A DNA stretch of 64,000 nt from CAYUZU01 sp964448675 (GCA_964448675.1 CAYUZU010000001.1:1-64000); one strand, 5' to 3'; shown: positions 55,008-63,611, counted from the first letter of the stretch. Notes: a model not told the origin generated them from the letters alone. Numbers and translations are program-made.

Positions 55008-55633
55008 GCGGCACCTCCGTTCGTCTCGGTCAGCTTCATCCAACGCTCGAGGTGGCGAATCCCCCAGGTGCCGGAGAGTTCGGGGTGGAACTGGCACGCG
55101 AGGACCGGTCCCTGCGCGAGGGCCGCGACGAACGGGCCGCCGTGGTCGGCATAGGCCACTTCCCAGCCATCCGGCGCGTCGTCGAGCTTGTACGAGTTGG
55201 CGAAGTACGCGTAGCCGGTGTCGAGCAGGGCGCTATCGCGCGGTGCCTCGACCAGGTTCCACCCCAGTTGCGGCACGCGCATGGCCCCCGCGAAGCGCGT
55301 CACACGCCGATCAATGATGCCGAGGCCAGCGACACCCGGTGATTCGTCGCTTGCGGCACACAGGACCTGCAGCCCCACGCACACCGCGAGTGTCGGGCGG
55401 CCGGCGTTGATGCGCTCTACGAGGGGGTCGACGAGGTTCTGCTCTCGGAGCATCGCCATCGCCGCCCCGAATGCCCCGACGCCCGGCAGCACGACCCGCC
55501 GGGCTGCGCGCACTTCGTCTGGATCGTGTGTCACGCGTGAGATCGCCCCCACCCGCCGCAGGCCGGAGAGGACCGATGCCAGGTTCGCAGTGCCGGTGCG
55601 CACGACCAGGACTTCGTCACTCGCCGCGGTCAT
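55001..55633 (-). CDS. hisH: imidazole glycerol phosphate synthase, glutaminase subunit
   Basis: Class I glutamine amidotransferase supplying ammonia to HisF. The 210 aa contain the catalytic triad: C85 in LAVCVGLQVL, and H183 and E185 in QFHPELSG. LPGVGAFG provides the oxyanion region. ATG 55633 overlaps the hisB stop by 4 bp. Confidence 0.96.
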   Translation of the reverse strand: MTAASDEVLVVRTGTANLASVLSGLRRVGAISRVTHDPDEVRAARRVVLPGVGAFGAAMAMLREQNLVDPLVERINAGRPTLAVCVGLQVLCAASDESPGVAGLGIIDRRVTRFAGAMRVPQLGWNLVEAPRDSALLDTGYAYFANSYKLDDAPDGWEVAYADHGGPFVAALAQGPVLACQFHPELSGTWGIRHLERWMKLTETNGGAAC

Positions 55634-56220
55634 CCGAGCACTCCTTTCGTACTGGGCACGTCAACGGTGCCATCGGTTGCGAGCGCAGCGCGGAGTGCGC
55701 GGGCTGTCGCTTTGAACGCCGCCTCGGCGCGGTGATGGTCGTTATCGCCGCGCAAGACGTCGATGTGCAGGTTCATGCGGGCGGCGGTTGCGAGCGAGTG
55801 CAGCACGTGCGCGACATTCTCGGAGGCCAGTTCGCCGAGCTTTTCTCGCTGCAGGCCGAGGTTGATCACCGCATAAGGCCGTCCCGAGAGGTCGATCACG
55901 GCTCGGGCGAGCGCATCGTCGAGCGGCGCGTATGCGTCGCCAAACCGCATGATCCCGCGCCGTTCGCCGAGTGCCTGATCGATGGCTGCGCCCAGCACCA
56001 GGGCGCAATCCTCGGCGGTGTGGTGATCGTCGACATGCAGGTCGCCGCGGCAGGTGAGATCGAGATCGAGCCGGGCGTGTCGCGCCAGAGCAGTCAGCAG
56101 GTGATCGAGGAACCCGATGCCCGTTTGCACCTGCGCTGCGCCGCTGCCGTCGAGTGCGAGGCGCAGCGTGATGTCCGTTTCGCCGGTCTGGCGCGTGATC
56201 TCCGCGGTTCGTTTGCTCAT
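55630..56220 (-). CDS. hisB: imidazoleglycerol-phosphate dehydratase
   Basis: Mn2+-dependent dehydratase converting IGP to imidazole acetol phosphate. The 196 aa form a monofunctional HisB, without the phosphatase domain of E. coli HisB. Metal motifs GFLDHLL and VDDHHTAEDCALVLG, and a second copy around LHSLATAARMNLHI and DNDHHRAEAAFKA, are present. Overlaps hisC and hisH by 4 bp each. Confidence 0.97.
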   Translation of the reverse strand: MSKRTAEITRQTGETDITLRLALDGSGAAQVQTGIGFLDHLLTALARHARLDLDLTCRGDLHVDDHHTAEDCALVLGAAIDQALGERRGIMRFGDAYAPLDDALARAVIDLSGRPYAVINLGLQREKLGELASENVAHVLHSLATAARMNLHIDVLRGDNDHHRAEAAFKATARALRAALATDGTVDVPSTKGVLG

Positions 56221-57332
56221 TGGCGTGTCTCCTCGAGAGCGGTCTTGTCGAAGGCGGCCGGAGTCTGCGCCGCCGTGGTGCGCAGGGCGTCACACAGCCG
56301 CTCGAATGCGTCGGCACGGCCCGGGCACGTGATCCGCAGGGCGTCGTGCAGTGTCGGCCGGTCGGGAAACGCGCGGACGGCGATGCCCATATCCGCCAGC
56401 GCCGCCTGCACCAGCCGCGCGTCGCCGAAGCGTCCCAGCACGAAGTTCGCCTGTGACGGTACGGGCGCCGCGCCACACTCGATGAGCAAGGACGACAGCG
56501 CCGCACGCTCGACGCGAACGCGCTCGATAAATGCGCGCATATCGGCTGCGCCAGTCGACAGTCGCCGCGAAGCGATGGCCAGCGACAGCCCCGAGGTTGG
56601 GTACGGCCCCCCAACCGCCCGCAGCCAGTCAATGATCCGTGGCGGCCCGATTGCGTAGCCCACGCGCAGCCCCGCCAGTCCCCAGGCCTTGGAAAATGTC
56701 CGCACGACGACTGCGTTTGGCAGGCGCAGGGCCGCAGCCGTCAGGTCCACGTCGGCAAATTCCACATAGGCCAGGTCGACGAGCAGCAGCACATGCGGCG
56801 CCGCGGCCGACAGGGCCTCGAGGTCGGCCGTTGTGGCGACGGCGCCCGTCGGGTTGTTGGGCGAGACGATCGCGATGGCGCCCGTCGCGTCGCGCAGCGC
56901 GTCCAGCACGCCGGCGATCGGGAAGGCCGGGACGTCCCAGGGGACCGGCACGGTGGTCGCCCCGACCAGTCGCGGGTAGCGCTCCAGCATCTCGAACGTC
57001 GGTACGGGCAACACGAGCTCGCGTCCGGGCTCCAGCACGGCGCGGCACGCGCGGTCCAGTGCATCGTCGCCACCCGCGGTGACGAGCACCTGCGCGGCAT
57101 CCACACCGAACTCCGCCGCCAGTTGCGCTTCCAATTCGCCCTTGCTGGGGTAACGCCGCAGTACCTCTGGCCCCAACTCGTGCGCGATGTCGAGCAGGGC
57201 GGCCGGCGGCGCGACGCCTTCGTTGCCGTCGAGGTACAGGTCGATCGGCTTGTTGGGGCGCGGCACGCGATAGGCGGTGAGGTCACTCAAACCGCGGGCG
57301 GGCTGCACACGGGGTGTTTCTGGTTGCGTCAT
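56217..57332 (-). CDS. hisC: histidinol-phosphate aminotransferase
   Basis: PLP-dependent fold-type I aminotransferase making L-histidinol phosphate. ATG 57332 gives 371 aa. SPNNPTGAV and the PLP-lysine motif TFSKAWGLAGLRVGY are present, with YPSKGELEAQLAAEFGVD near the N-terminus. 14 bp separate it from the hisG stop, and it overlaps hisB by 4 bp. The frame is open upstream to 57833 inside hisG and is not used. Confidence 0.95.
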   Translation of the reverse strand: MTQPETPRVQPARGLSDLTAYRVPRPNKPIDLYLDGNEGVAPPAALLDIAHELGPEVLRRYPSKGELEAQLAAEFGVDAAQVLVTAGGDDALDRACRAVLEPGRELVLPVPTFEMLERYPRLVGATTVPVPWDVPAFPIAGVLDALRDATGAIAIVSPNNPTGAVATTADLEALSAAAPHVLLLVDLAYVEFADVDLTAAALRLPNAVVVRTFSKAWGLAGLRVGYAIGPPRIIDWLRAVGGPYPTSGLSLAIASRRLSTGAADMRAFIERVRVERAALSSLLIECGAAPVPSQANFVLGRFGDARLVQAALADMGIAVRAFPDRPTLHDALRITCPGRADAFERLCDALRTTAAQTPAAFDKTALEETRQ

Positions 57333-57346
57333 GCCTCGCTCCTCGC

Positions 57347-58222
57347 TCACGGGACGATCTGCGACAGGTTGGAGACGACGATGTCGGTGGCGCCGTGGGC
57401 CTTGAGTTCGGTGATCAGCCGCGGGAGCTGATCGCGCGGGACGGCGGACTTGACGGCGTAGCCCGCGTCGCCGTGTAGCGGCGAGATCGTCGGCTCCCGC
57501 ATGCAGGGGAGGATGTCGACAACGGTTTCCAGGCGATCGGCCGGCACGTTGACCTCGAGCATGGCCCGGCGACGGGCGTCGAGCACCGAGCGCAGCAGGG
57601 TGACGAGCTGGTCGACCGCAGCCCGGCGTGGGGGGTCGTCGAGCACCGCAGGGTTCGCATACAGGCGGGTCGACGACCGCAACACCTCGTCGACGATTTC
57701 GAGGCCGTTGGCCCGCAGGGTCGAGCCGGTGGCGGTGTTGTCGACGATGCAGTCGGCGTCTTCGGGGGGGAAGACCTCGGTTGCGCCGTAAGAGTGAACG
57801 AAGGTCGCCTTGATGCCGCGCTGCTCGATCCACCGGCGCGTCAGGCGCTCGTATTCCGACGCGACGACCAACTGGCGATCCGGCAGGCGGCCGCGTTCGA
57901 GCAGTTCGACCGGAGCGGCCGCCACGAGCCGAACGGGATCGAGGCCGGTATCGAGCAGTTCGACGAGTGCGACGTCGAGTTCGGCGACCCAGTCGGCGCC
58001 GGCGAAGCCGACGTCGCGTGAGCCGAGGTGGAGCATTTCGATGATGTTCTGGGGTTTCAGGATTTTGGCTTCGAGGCCCGGGAGGGAGACGGTGGGCCGA
58101 TAATCTCGCGGTCCGCTGCGCAGGCGGATGCCCGCGTCGGCCAGCAGGGCAGCGATGCCGTCGAACATGCGGCCCTTGGGGATCGCGAGTTGCAGGGGTG
58201 TGTCGGCGGTGCGCGTCAACAT
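57347..58222 (-). CDS. hisG: ATP phosphoribosyltransferase, long form
   Basis: First committed step of histidine synthesis (ATP + PRPP). ATG 58222 (AGGAG 6 nt upstream) gives 291 aa, the long HisG that carries its own C-terminal ACT-like regulatory domain (about 215-291), so no HisZ is needed; none is seen. LAIPKGRM, GFAGADWVAEL and the PRPP-site DCIVDNTATGSTLRANGL are family hallmarks. Histidine feedback inhibition is expected. First structural gene after the leader-attenuator. Confidence 0.96.
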   Translation of the reverse strand: MLTRTADTPLQLAIPKGRMFDGIAALLADAGIRLRSGPRDYRPTVSLPGLEAKILKPQNIIEMLHLGSRDVGFAGADWVAELDVALVELLDTGLDPVRLVAAAPVELLERGRLPDRQLVVASEYERLTRRWIEQRGIKATFVHSYGATEVFPPEDADCIVDNTATGSTLRANGLEIVDEVLRSSTRLYANPAVLDDPPRRAAVDQLVTLLRSVLDARRRAMLEVNVPADRLETVVDILPCMREPTISPLHGDAGYAVKSAVPRDQLPRLITELKAHGATDIVVSNLSQIVP

Positions 58223-58265
58223 CCGGGGCTCCTTGGCTCGGACGGGCCTCGGTGGACGCGCTCCC

Positions 58266-58298
58266 AAAAAGAAACGACGCCGACCGAGGCCGGCGTCG
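58266..58298 (-). terminator. his attenuator terminator
   Basis: Perfect 8-bp stem CGACGCCG/CGGCGTCG (arms 58291-58298 and 58275-58282 on plus coordinates), followed on the minus strand by TTTCTTTTT. It lies between the leader peptide and hisG. Its left arm is shared with the antiterminator described in the next entry. Confidence 0.9.
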
Positions 58299-58365
58299 AT
58301 GGTTGTCCTGGCTGCGAACAGCTAGACCATCACCCGGCCGCGCGAATCGCGTGGTGATGATGGTG
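58266..58365 (-). promoter_or_regulatory. his operon transcription attenuator (segments 1-4)
   Basis: Minus-strand RNA can fold in two exclusive ways. Segment 1 is the His-codon run (58353-58364, ACCATCATCACC). Segment 2 is GGCCGGGTGATGGT (58326-58339). Segment 3 is ACCATCGACGCCGGCC (58288-58303). Segment 4 is the terminator's right arm (58275-58282). Segments 2:3 pair as GGCCGG/CCGGCC and GATGGT/ACCATC and hide the terminator's left arm; 1:2 pair through ACCATCA/TGATGGT, freeing 3:4 to terminate. A GCTG-TTCG-CAGC hairpin sits between 2 and 3. A ribosome stalled at His codons would cover segment 1 and favour read-through. Confidence 0.88.
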
Positions 58366-58392
58366 GAACATGTTCGACAGCGCGTTGCTCAT
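58330..58392 (-). CDS. hisL: his operon leader peptide
   Basis: A 20-codon ORF, MSNALSNMFHHHHHAIRAAG, with five consecutive His codons (CAC CAT CAT CAC CAC, 58351-58365), ending in TGA that lies within attenuator segment 2. The sequence is unlike the enterobacterial HisL except for the His run. No Shine-Dalgarno precedes ATG 58392, and the predicted transcription start is about 3 nt upstream, so leaderless initiation is likely. A second in-frame ATG at 58371 is possible. Confidence 0.88.
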   Translation of the reverse strand: MSNALSNMFHHHHHAIRAAG

Positions 58393-58401
58393 GATGCAGG
58401 C

Positions 58402-58429
58402 AGTATAGCGGGTGAGGGAGGAGAATCAA
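58402..58429 (-). promoter_or_regulatory. his operon promoter
   Basis: TTGATT (58424-58429) and TATACT (58402-58407) with 16-nt spacing on the minus strand. Transcription would start near 58395, almost at the leader ATG. No binding-site palindrome overlapping it was recognised. Confidence 0.7.
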
Positions 58430-58689
58430 GAGAAACCTGTCACACACGTGAAAACGGCGCGAAGCGCGCCAGTTTCCGGCTTCGTCCGCCGCGACCCGCC
58501 GATCGCGAGGTTGTGCAACAGCCGGCTGTGGGGTATCTTGAAGAGTTGGAGGTGGAGTAATCCGACGGTTCTTGCGGGCCGTCGCTAGCCGGGGGGCGGT
58601 GAGGTTCGGGAGGATGATCGGGGAAACCCGTTTCTGGTTCTGATTCAGGAGTTTGGCGGCAGAGGTCCGTCTACAGAGGAGGTACAGTC

Positions 58690-59460
58690 ATGTACACGCG
58701 CGCACTTCTTGTTCTTGCATTGTCCGCAATCACGAGCACGAGCACTTTCGGCGCATTGCCGATCGTCGACGGTCCGGATTCGATCGCTGACAGCAGCACG
58801 CTGACGTTGGTTCGCGAGCAGAACTTCGACACGATTGATATCAGCAACCTGGCGTTGCTCGACTCGGCCGCCCCGGTCGATCAGGTCGCGCCGGATCCCC
58901 TGGTCTGGGGCGACGTGGACGCGACGGGGGTCCAGTCGGTTCTGATTCGGGTGGATGGCATGCGGTACGCGGGACAGGTTTCCTTTTCAGCCGGTGTCGA
59001 AATCCTGGGCGTGGTGACCGATGTGAAGGGTACGTCCGGTTTTCTCGTCGGTGCCGCACAGCATCTTGATCCGGCCAATAGCCAGGTCGTGCGTGCCGAG
59101 ACTACTTTTGGTGTCGGGATGGACTACGCAGGCCAGCTTTACCGCGGGTACGAGGTGTCGGCCGATACGGAATTCAACAGCGACTCTTTCAGTGTGGACC
59201 GCGCCGCCAATACTGTCGACTTCGATTCGCTCGGATACTACGGGCCGGACGACCTGCGCATCCTGATCACCTACGGCGATGTGTATGGCGACAGCGAATA
59301 CATGGACATCAACCTGACCGAAGGCGACGGGCTGATTGTCGGTGCCGAACAGTGGGGCTCCGGGCAGAGTTTCAGCGGCATCCCGCTGACGCCGGAGCCG
59401 GGTTCACTGCTGCTGCTTTCACTCACGATCATCGCCGCTCGTGGAAGCCGCAATCGCTGA
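58690..59460 (+). CDS. PEP-CTERM secreted protein
   Basis: A 256-aa exported protein with GAGGAGG upstream of ATG 58690. A signal peptide (about 1-21) is followed by a beta-rich mature part with no recognised catalytic motif. The C-terminus has PEP (in LTPEPGSLLLLSL), a hydrophobic helix and a basic end (RGSRNR), i.e. the PEP-CTERM sorting signal processed by exosortase. The mature part is unrelated to the spondin-domain protein at 17643. Between it and the his promoter are about 260 bp that hold no gene; a 6-bp GC-rich stem lies at 58456-58470. Confidence 0.75.
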   Translation: MYTRALLVLALSAITSTSTFGALPIVDGPDSIADSSTLTLVREQNFDTIDISNLALLDSAAPVDQVAPDPLVWGDVDATGVQSVLIRVDGMRYAGQVSFSAGVEILGVVTDVKGTSGFLVGAAQHLDPANSQVVRAETTFGVGMDYAGQLYRGYEVSADTEFNSDSFSVDRAANTVDFDSLGYYGPDDLRILITYGDVYGDSEYMDINLTEGDGLIVGAEQWGSGQSFSGIPLTPEPGSLLLLSLTIIAARGSRNR

Positions 59461-59700
59461 GCAGCCGAGTCCGATCGTTGACAGGCAGCGTGGCGGCTCA
59501 ACGTTGCACGGAGGTGTGAGAGGCTGCTCCGTCGTTAACTGCGCCGCTAATGATAGCAGCGGACTCAACGACTGAACTCGCCGACTGGTTGACCGGCCGG
59601 ATTTCAGTGTATTCGCTGGCGACAGAGTGACTCTGGTCGCGGGTGCGGCTAACATCATGCGCAGGGGTGTTTGGGTGTGCCAAGCGCTGTGATGTGAGCA

Positions 59701-61599
59701 ATGCCCATGAAGTTCTGGAAGCGTGATACTGCGCCTTTATGGCGCCTGTCGCTGATTTTGGCCGGTTGCGTGCTGGCGCTCACCGGGTGCGAGAGTCGGT
59801 CCGTCGGTCAGGAAGATGAGGCGGCCGACAGCCGCGAGTTGGTACCGCGCGCCGAGAAGCCGAACATCCTGATCTGGCTGGTCGATACGCTGCGCGCCGA
59901 CCATCTCAGCACCTACGGCTACGAGCGGGAGACATCGCCCAACCTCGATGCATTCGCCCGGGACGCGGTGGTCTTCGAGAACGCCTACGCCCCGGCCCCG
60001 TGGACCAAGCCGTCGACGGCGTCGCTGCTGACGGGACTTTACCCGAAGCGGCACCGCGCGATCGGTTACTATGGGCGGCTGAGCGGGCGGCGATTGCTGG
60101 GCGAGTATCTCCAGGATCGGGGATACACGACGTGTGCCATTTCGGCCAATCCGTGGGTCGATCCGGAATGGGGCTTCGGGCCTGGCTTCGATCGTTTCGC
60201 GCGCACCAAAGACGGCCTCTCCTCGGCAAGGGCCGCGAAGATGGCCGGCACGTTGCTTGCCTATCTCGGCAACGAACCGGCCGAGCCCTTCTTCGCTTAT
60301 GTCCACACCATTGATCCCCACGAAATCTACCGCCCGCCGGCTCCGTACAACACGAAGTGGGGCCCGGCGCTGAGCCCGCGCGCGCCGCGACCCATGCAGA
60401 CGTTCGACCCGCCACGCCAGCTTGTACGGGGCTTCGTCGATGCCTACGACGGCGAGATCAGCTACAACGACGCACACTTCGGCCGCCTGATGGACGAGTT
60501 GAAGCAGTCTGGTTTGTACGATGACATGTTGATCATCTACGTGGCGGATCATGGCGAGGCATTCTATGAACACGGCATGGGCTCGCACGGGCGCAGTCTG
60601 TATGAGCACCAGGTCCACGTGCCGCTGGTGATCAAGTTCCCCGGTAATGCCCAGGGCGGCCGCCGCGTGAGCGAGCGGGCCTCGCTCAATGACGTGGTGC
60701 CGACCCTGCTGGCGTATCTTGAAATCGAGCCGGCGGATGGTCTCGATGGGGTGGACCTCGTCGACCTGATGGCTGGAAACGGGCCATTGGACCGACCATT
60801 CTTCTTCCAGACGGACCACACGCTTGGCTGCTTCGAGCCACCTATGCGATCGATTCTGGATGGCGTCTTGCTGGGCAACTTCAAGTACATCCAGCAGGAG
60901 AGCCCGGCGCAACGCGAACTGCTGTTCGACCTCGTAGCGGACCCGGCCGAGAAGAGAAACCTGCTCGCCAGCGATCCGGCGGTTGTGGCCGAGTTGGGAG
61001 CGCTGCTGCGCGATTACCTATCGCGCTCGAGCCCGGGCATCCACTTGCGGAACGTCAACCTGATCGAGAAATCCAGCCGCCAGCACAGCTACAGGATCCG
61101 GCTGAGGACCAGTGGGCGCTTCGTCGACTTGCGGCGGCTTGCGTTCGAAGCAGATGACGTGGCGCGTGTCGGTGACAAAGGTAAGACGCTTGACATAACG
61201 CTTACCGGACAGAACGAACTGGCCACCGGCGGGGCCGGGGGCTTGCGTCGTCTGGATTGGTGGATGATTGACGAGGATAGCATCAAGGTCGACGTAGTGC
61301 CGCCGGGCGCCAAAGTCGTTGTCGAGAAGTACGTGTGCGAAACATCCGACAAGCCGGTGCTGCATGTTGGTGGCGACAAGTTCACTGTGGACGCATTCCC
61401 GTATGAATTCGCGGCCGACGCGGCGGATGTCGTCGTACAGGATGTGAAATCCCTCGTGCCGAGCGGTGATGAGTTCTCATTGGCCGGGCCGTCGGGCGTC
61501 TATCTGGCCGTCGTACCGCCGACGGAGACCCTGGACGAATCGGATATTGACCCGGAGATGCTCGAGAAGCTCGAGTCGCTCGGCTACATCGGCAACTGA
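59701..61599 (+). CDS. sulfatase/alkaline-phosphatase-superfamily lipoprotein, copy 1
   Basis: A 632-aa lipoprotein (lipobox LALTGC, C30). The N-terminal two thirds have the superfamily metal motifs: NILIWLVDTLRADHLSTYGY and ADHGEAFYEHGMGSHG. At the nucleophile position it reads WTKPSTASLLTG (T102), not the C/S-x-P-S-R of formylglycine sulfatases, so it is not a classical sulfatase; Thr-nucleophile phospho-transfer or hydrolysis is possible. The C-terminal 180 residues are beta-rich. ATG 59701 is used; ATG 59707 is possible. Followed by a close paralogue. Confidence 0.86.
   Translation: MPMKFWKRDTAPLWRLSLILAGCVLALTGCESRSVGQEDEAADSRELVPRAEKPNILIWLVDTLRADHLSTYGYERETSPNLDAFARDAVVFENAYAPAPWTKPSTASLLTGLYPKRHRAIGYYGRLSGRRLLGEYLQDRGYTTCAISANPWVDPEWGFGPGFDRFARTKDGLSSARAAKMAGTLLAYLGNEPAEPFFAYVHTIDPHEIYRPPAPYNTKWGPALSPRAPRPMQTFDPPRQLVRGFVDAYDGEISYNDAHFGRLMDELKQSGLYDDMLIIYVADHGEAFYEHGMGSHGRSLYEHQVHVPLVIKFPGNAQGGRRVSERASLNDVVPTLLAYLEIEPADGLDGVDLVDLMAGNGPLDRPFFFQTDHTLGCFEPPMRSILDGVLLGNFKYIQQESPAQRELLFDLVADPAEKRNLLASDPAVVAELGALLRDYLSRSSPGIHLRNVNLIEKSSRQHSYRIRLRTSGRFVDLRRLAFEADDVARVGDKGKTLDITLTGQNELATGGAGGLRRLDWWMIDEDSIKVDVVPPGAKVVVEKYVCETSDKPVLHVGGDKFTVDAFPYEFAADAADVVVQDVKSLVPSGDEFSLAGPSGVYLAVVPPTETLDESDIDPEMLEKLESLGYIGN
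59853..60029 (+). repeat. 177-bp identical tract, copy 1
   Basis: Every base is identical to 61871-62047. It covers the codons around residues 52-110 of the two paralogues, including the metal site and nucleophile motif. Flanking sequence diverges visibly at both ends. Confidence 0.95.
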
Positions 61600-61718
61600 G
61601 GCGGCGGCGGTGTTCGCGAGTTGGTGCTCGCTTCTTCTCGAACCGCGATGCCAGGCCGTCCCTGCGAGCGCGTCGTGCGTTGCCTGGATAGCTGCTCCTT
61701 ACGGAGTGAGAGGTCGGA

Positions 61719-63599
61719 ATGCGCTTTCTGGAGAACATCAGGCCGCTGCGCCCGGGGCTGGCGGCAGCCGCGGTTACCGTTGCGCTGTCGCTCCTGCTGA
61801 CTGGTTGCGAGAACCAGTCTGTCGGTAAGGAGGACGGTGACGCCGCAAGGAGGATCCTGGTGCCGCGCGTCGAGAAGCCGAACATCCTGATCTGGCTGGT
61901 CGATACGCTGCGCGCCGACCATCTCAGCACCTACGGCTACGAGCGGGAGACATCGCCCAACCTCGATGCATTCGCCCGGGACGCGGTGGTCTTCGAGAAC
62001 GCCTACGCCCCGGCCCCGTGGACCAAGCCGTCGACGGCGTCGCTGCTCACCGGGCTCTACCCGAAGCGCCACCGCGCCGTCGCCTACTACGGCCGACTGA
62101 CCGGCCGTCGCCTGCTGGGCGAGTACCTCCAGGACCGTGGCTACGCGACGTGTGCCATCTCCGCCAACCCGTGGATGGATCCGAAGTGGGGGTTCGGCCC
62201 CGGCTTTGACCGCTTCGTCGGGACGGCGGATGGTTACGCATCGGCGCGGGCCGGCCAGATGGCGAACACGCTGCTCGATCATCTCGGCGCCGTACCGAAC
62301 GAGCCGTTCTTCGTCTACGTGCACACGATGGATCCGCACGAGGTCTACCGCGCGCCGGCCCCTTACAACACCAAGTGGGGCCCGGCCCTGAACCCGCGGG
62401 CACCGCGCCCCATGGAGACGCTCAAGCCGCCACGCGGGCTCGTTCGGGCATACATCGACGCCTACGATGGCGAAATCAGCTACAGCGACGCCGAGTTCGG
62501 CCGCGTGATGGATGAGCTCAAGCAGCGCGGTTTGTACGAAGACATGCTCATTATCTACACCGCAGACCACGGCGAGGCGTTCTTTGAGCATGGTCTAGGC
62601 TCGCACGGGCATAGCCTGTTCGAGTATCTGATGCACGTGCCACTCGTCATCAAGTTCCCCGGTAATGCCCAGAGCGGCCACCGCGTGACCGAGCGGGCCT
62701 CACTCAATGACGTGGTGCCGACGTTGTTGGCGTACCTGGATATCGATCCGGCGGACCAACTGGATGGGGTGGATCTTGTCGACCTGGTGGCCGGCAACGG
62801 GCCGCAGGACCGGCCCCTCTTCTTCCAGACGGATCACACGCTAAGCTGTTTCGATCCACCGATGCGATCGATTCTCGACGGCGTCCGGCTGGGCAACTTC
62901 AAGTACATCACGCAGCAGAGTCCGGCGCAGCGCGAGTTCCTGTTCGATCTTGTCGCGGACCCGCAAGAGAAAACGAATCTCATCAACAGCGATCCAGCGG
63001 TCGTTGCGGAACTGAAGACGGTCCTCCGCGATTTCCTCTCGCGCTCCAGCCCCGGCATTCACGTACGGAACGTCAACCTCATCGAGAAATCCACCGAGGC
63101 CCACCGCTATCGTATGCGCCTGCGCACCGCGGGACACTTCGTGGATCTGCGCAAGCTCGATTTCGAGGAGGGAGACACGGCACGCATCGGCGAGAAGGGT
63201 CACGTGCTTGAGATCGAGTTCGTCGGGCAGAACGAGCTGTCCATGCCGCGTGCCGGCTGGTGGAAGGTCGACGAGGACACCGTTACGTTCGATGTCGAAC
63301 CGCCCGACGCCGCGGTGGTCGTCGAGGAGTACGTGTGCGAGACGTCGGATGAGCCGGCCTTGCGCGTGGGTGCCGAGAAGACCGCCATCGACGAGATGCC
63401 CTTTACGTTCACCACGGATTCCGCGGACGTCCTGGCGCAGGACGTGGCCTCGCTGGTCGCCAGCGGCGAGGGGCTCTCGCTCGCCGGGCCGCCGGGGGCG
63501 TACCTCGCCGTGGTACCGCCCCCCACGACGGTTGATCGCAGTGAACTCGATGCAGAAACGATCGAGCGTCTGAAGTCACTCGGCTACGTCGGCGATTGA
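61719..63599 (+). CDS. sulfatase/alkaline-phosphatase-superfamily lipoprotein, copy 2
   Basis: A 626-aa paralogue of the preceding gene, colinear along its whole length: lipobox LLLTGC (C30), the same WTKPSTASLLTG nucleophile segment at T102, TADHGEAFFEHGLGSHG, and a related C-terminal beta-rich domain. GAGAGG precedes ATG 61719. The signal peptide and the region past residue 450 have diverged most. Tandem orientation with a 119-bp spacer suggests duplication, with both copies retained as full-length open frames. Confidence 0.87.
   Translation: MRFLENIRPLRPGLAAAAVTVALSLLLTGCENQSVGKEDGDAARRILVPRVEKPNILIWLVDTLRADHLSTYGYERETSPNLDAFARDAVVFENAYAPAPWTKPSTASLLTGLYPKRHRAVAYYGRLTGRRLLGEYLQDRGYATCAISANPWMDPKWGFGPGFDRFVGTADGYASARAGQMANTLLDHLGAVPNEPFFVYVHTMDPHEVYRAPAPYNTKWGPALNPRAPRPMETLKPPRGLVRAYIDAYDGEISYSDAEFGRVMDELKQRGLYEDMLIIYTADHGEAFFEHGLGSHGHSLFEYLMHVPLVIKFPGNAQSGHRVTERASLNDVVPTLLAYLDIDPADQLDGVDLVDLVAGNGPQDRPLFFQTDHTLSCFDPPMRSILDGVRLGNFKYITQQSPAQREFLFDLVADPQEKTNLINSDPAVVAELKTVLRDFLSRSSPGIHVRNVNLIEKSTEAHRYRMRLRTAGHFVDLRKLDFEEGDTARIGEKGHVLEIEFVGQNELSMPRAGWWKVDEDTVTFDVEPPDAAVVVEEYVCETSDEPALRVGAEKTAIDEMPFTFTTDSADVLAQDVASLVASGEGLSLAGPPGAYLAVVPPPTTVDRSELDAETIERLKSLGYVGD
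61871..62047 (+). repeat. 177-bp identical tract, copy 2
   Basis: Identical to 59853-60029, offset 2018 bp. See the findings for the interpretation as gene conversion. Confidence 0.95.
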
Positions 63600-63611
63600 T
63601 CACGATCGCAT

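Noticed and set aside
58351..58365. Five consecutive His codons as a vector His-tag artefact
   Set aside because: They lie in a small leader ORF with its own promoter and stop codon, inside a complete attenuator directly before hisG; codons are mixed CAC/CAT, unlike a cloned tag.
59853..62047. Sulfatase pair as a mobile element or assembly duplication
   Set aside because: The copies are diverged outside the 177-bp tract, have different signal peptides, and no transposase or terminal repeats flank them.
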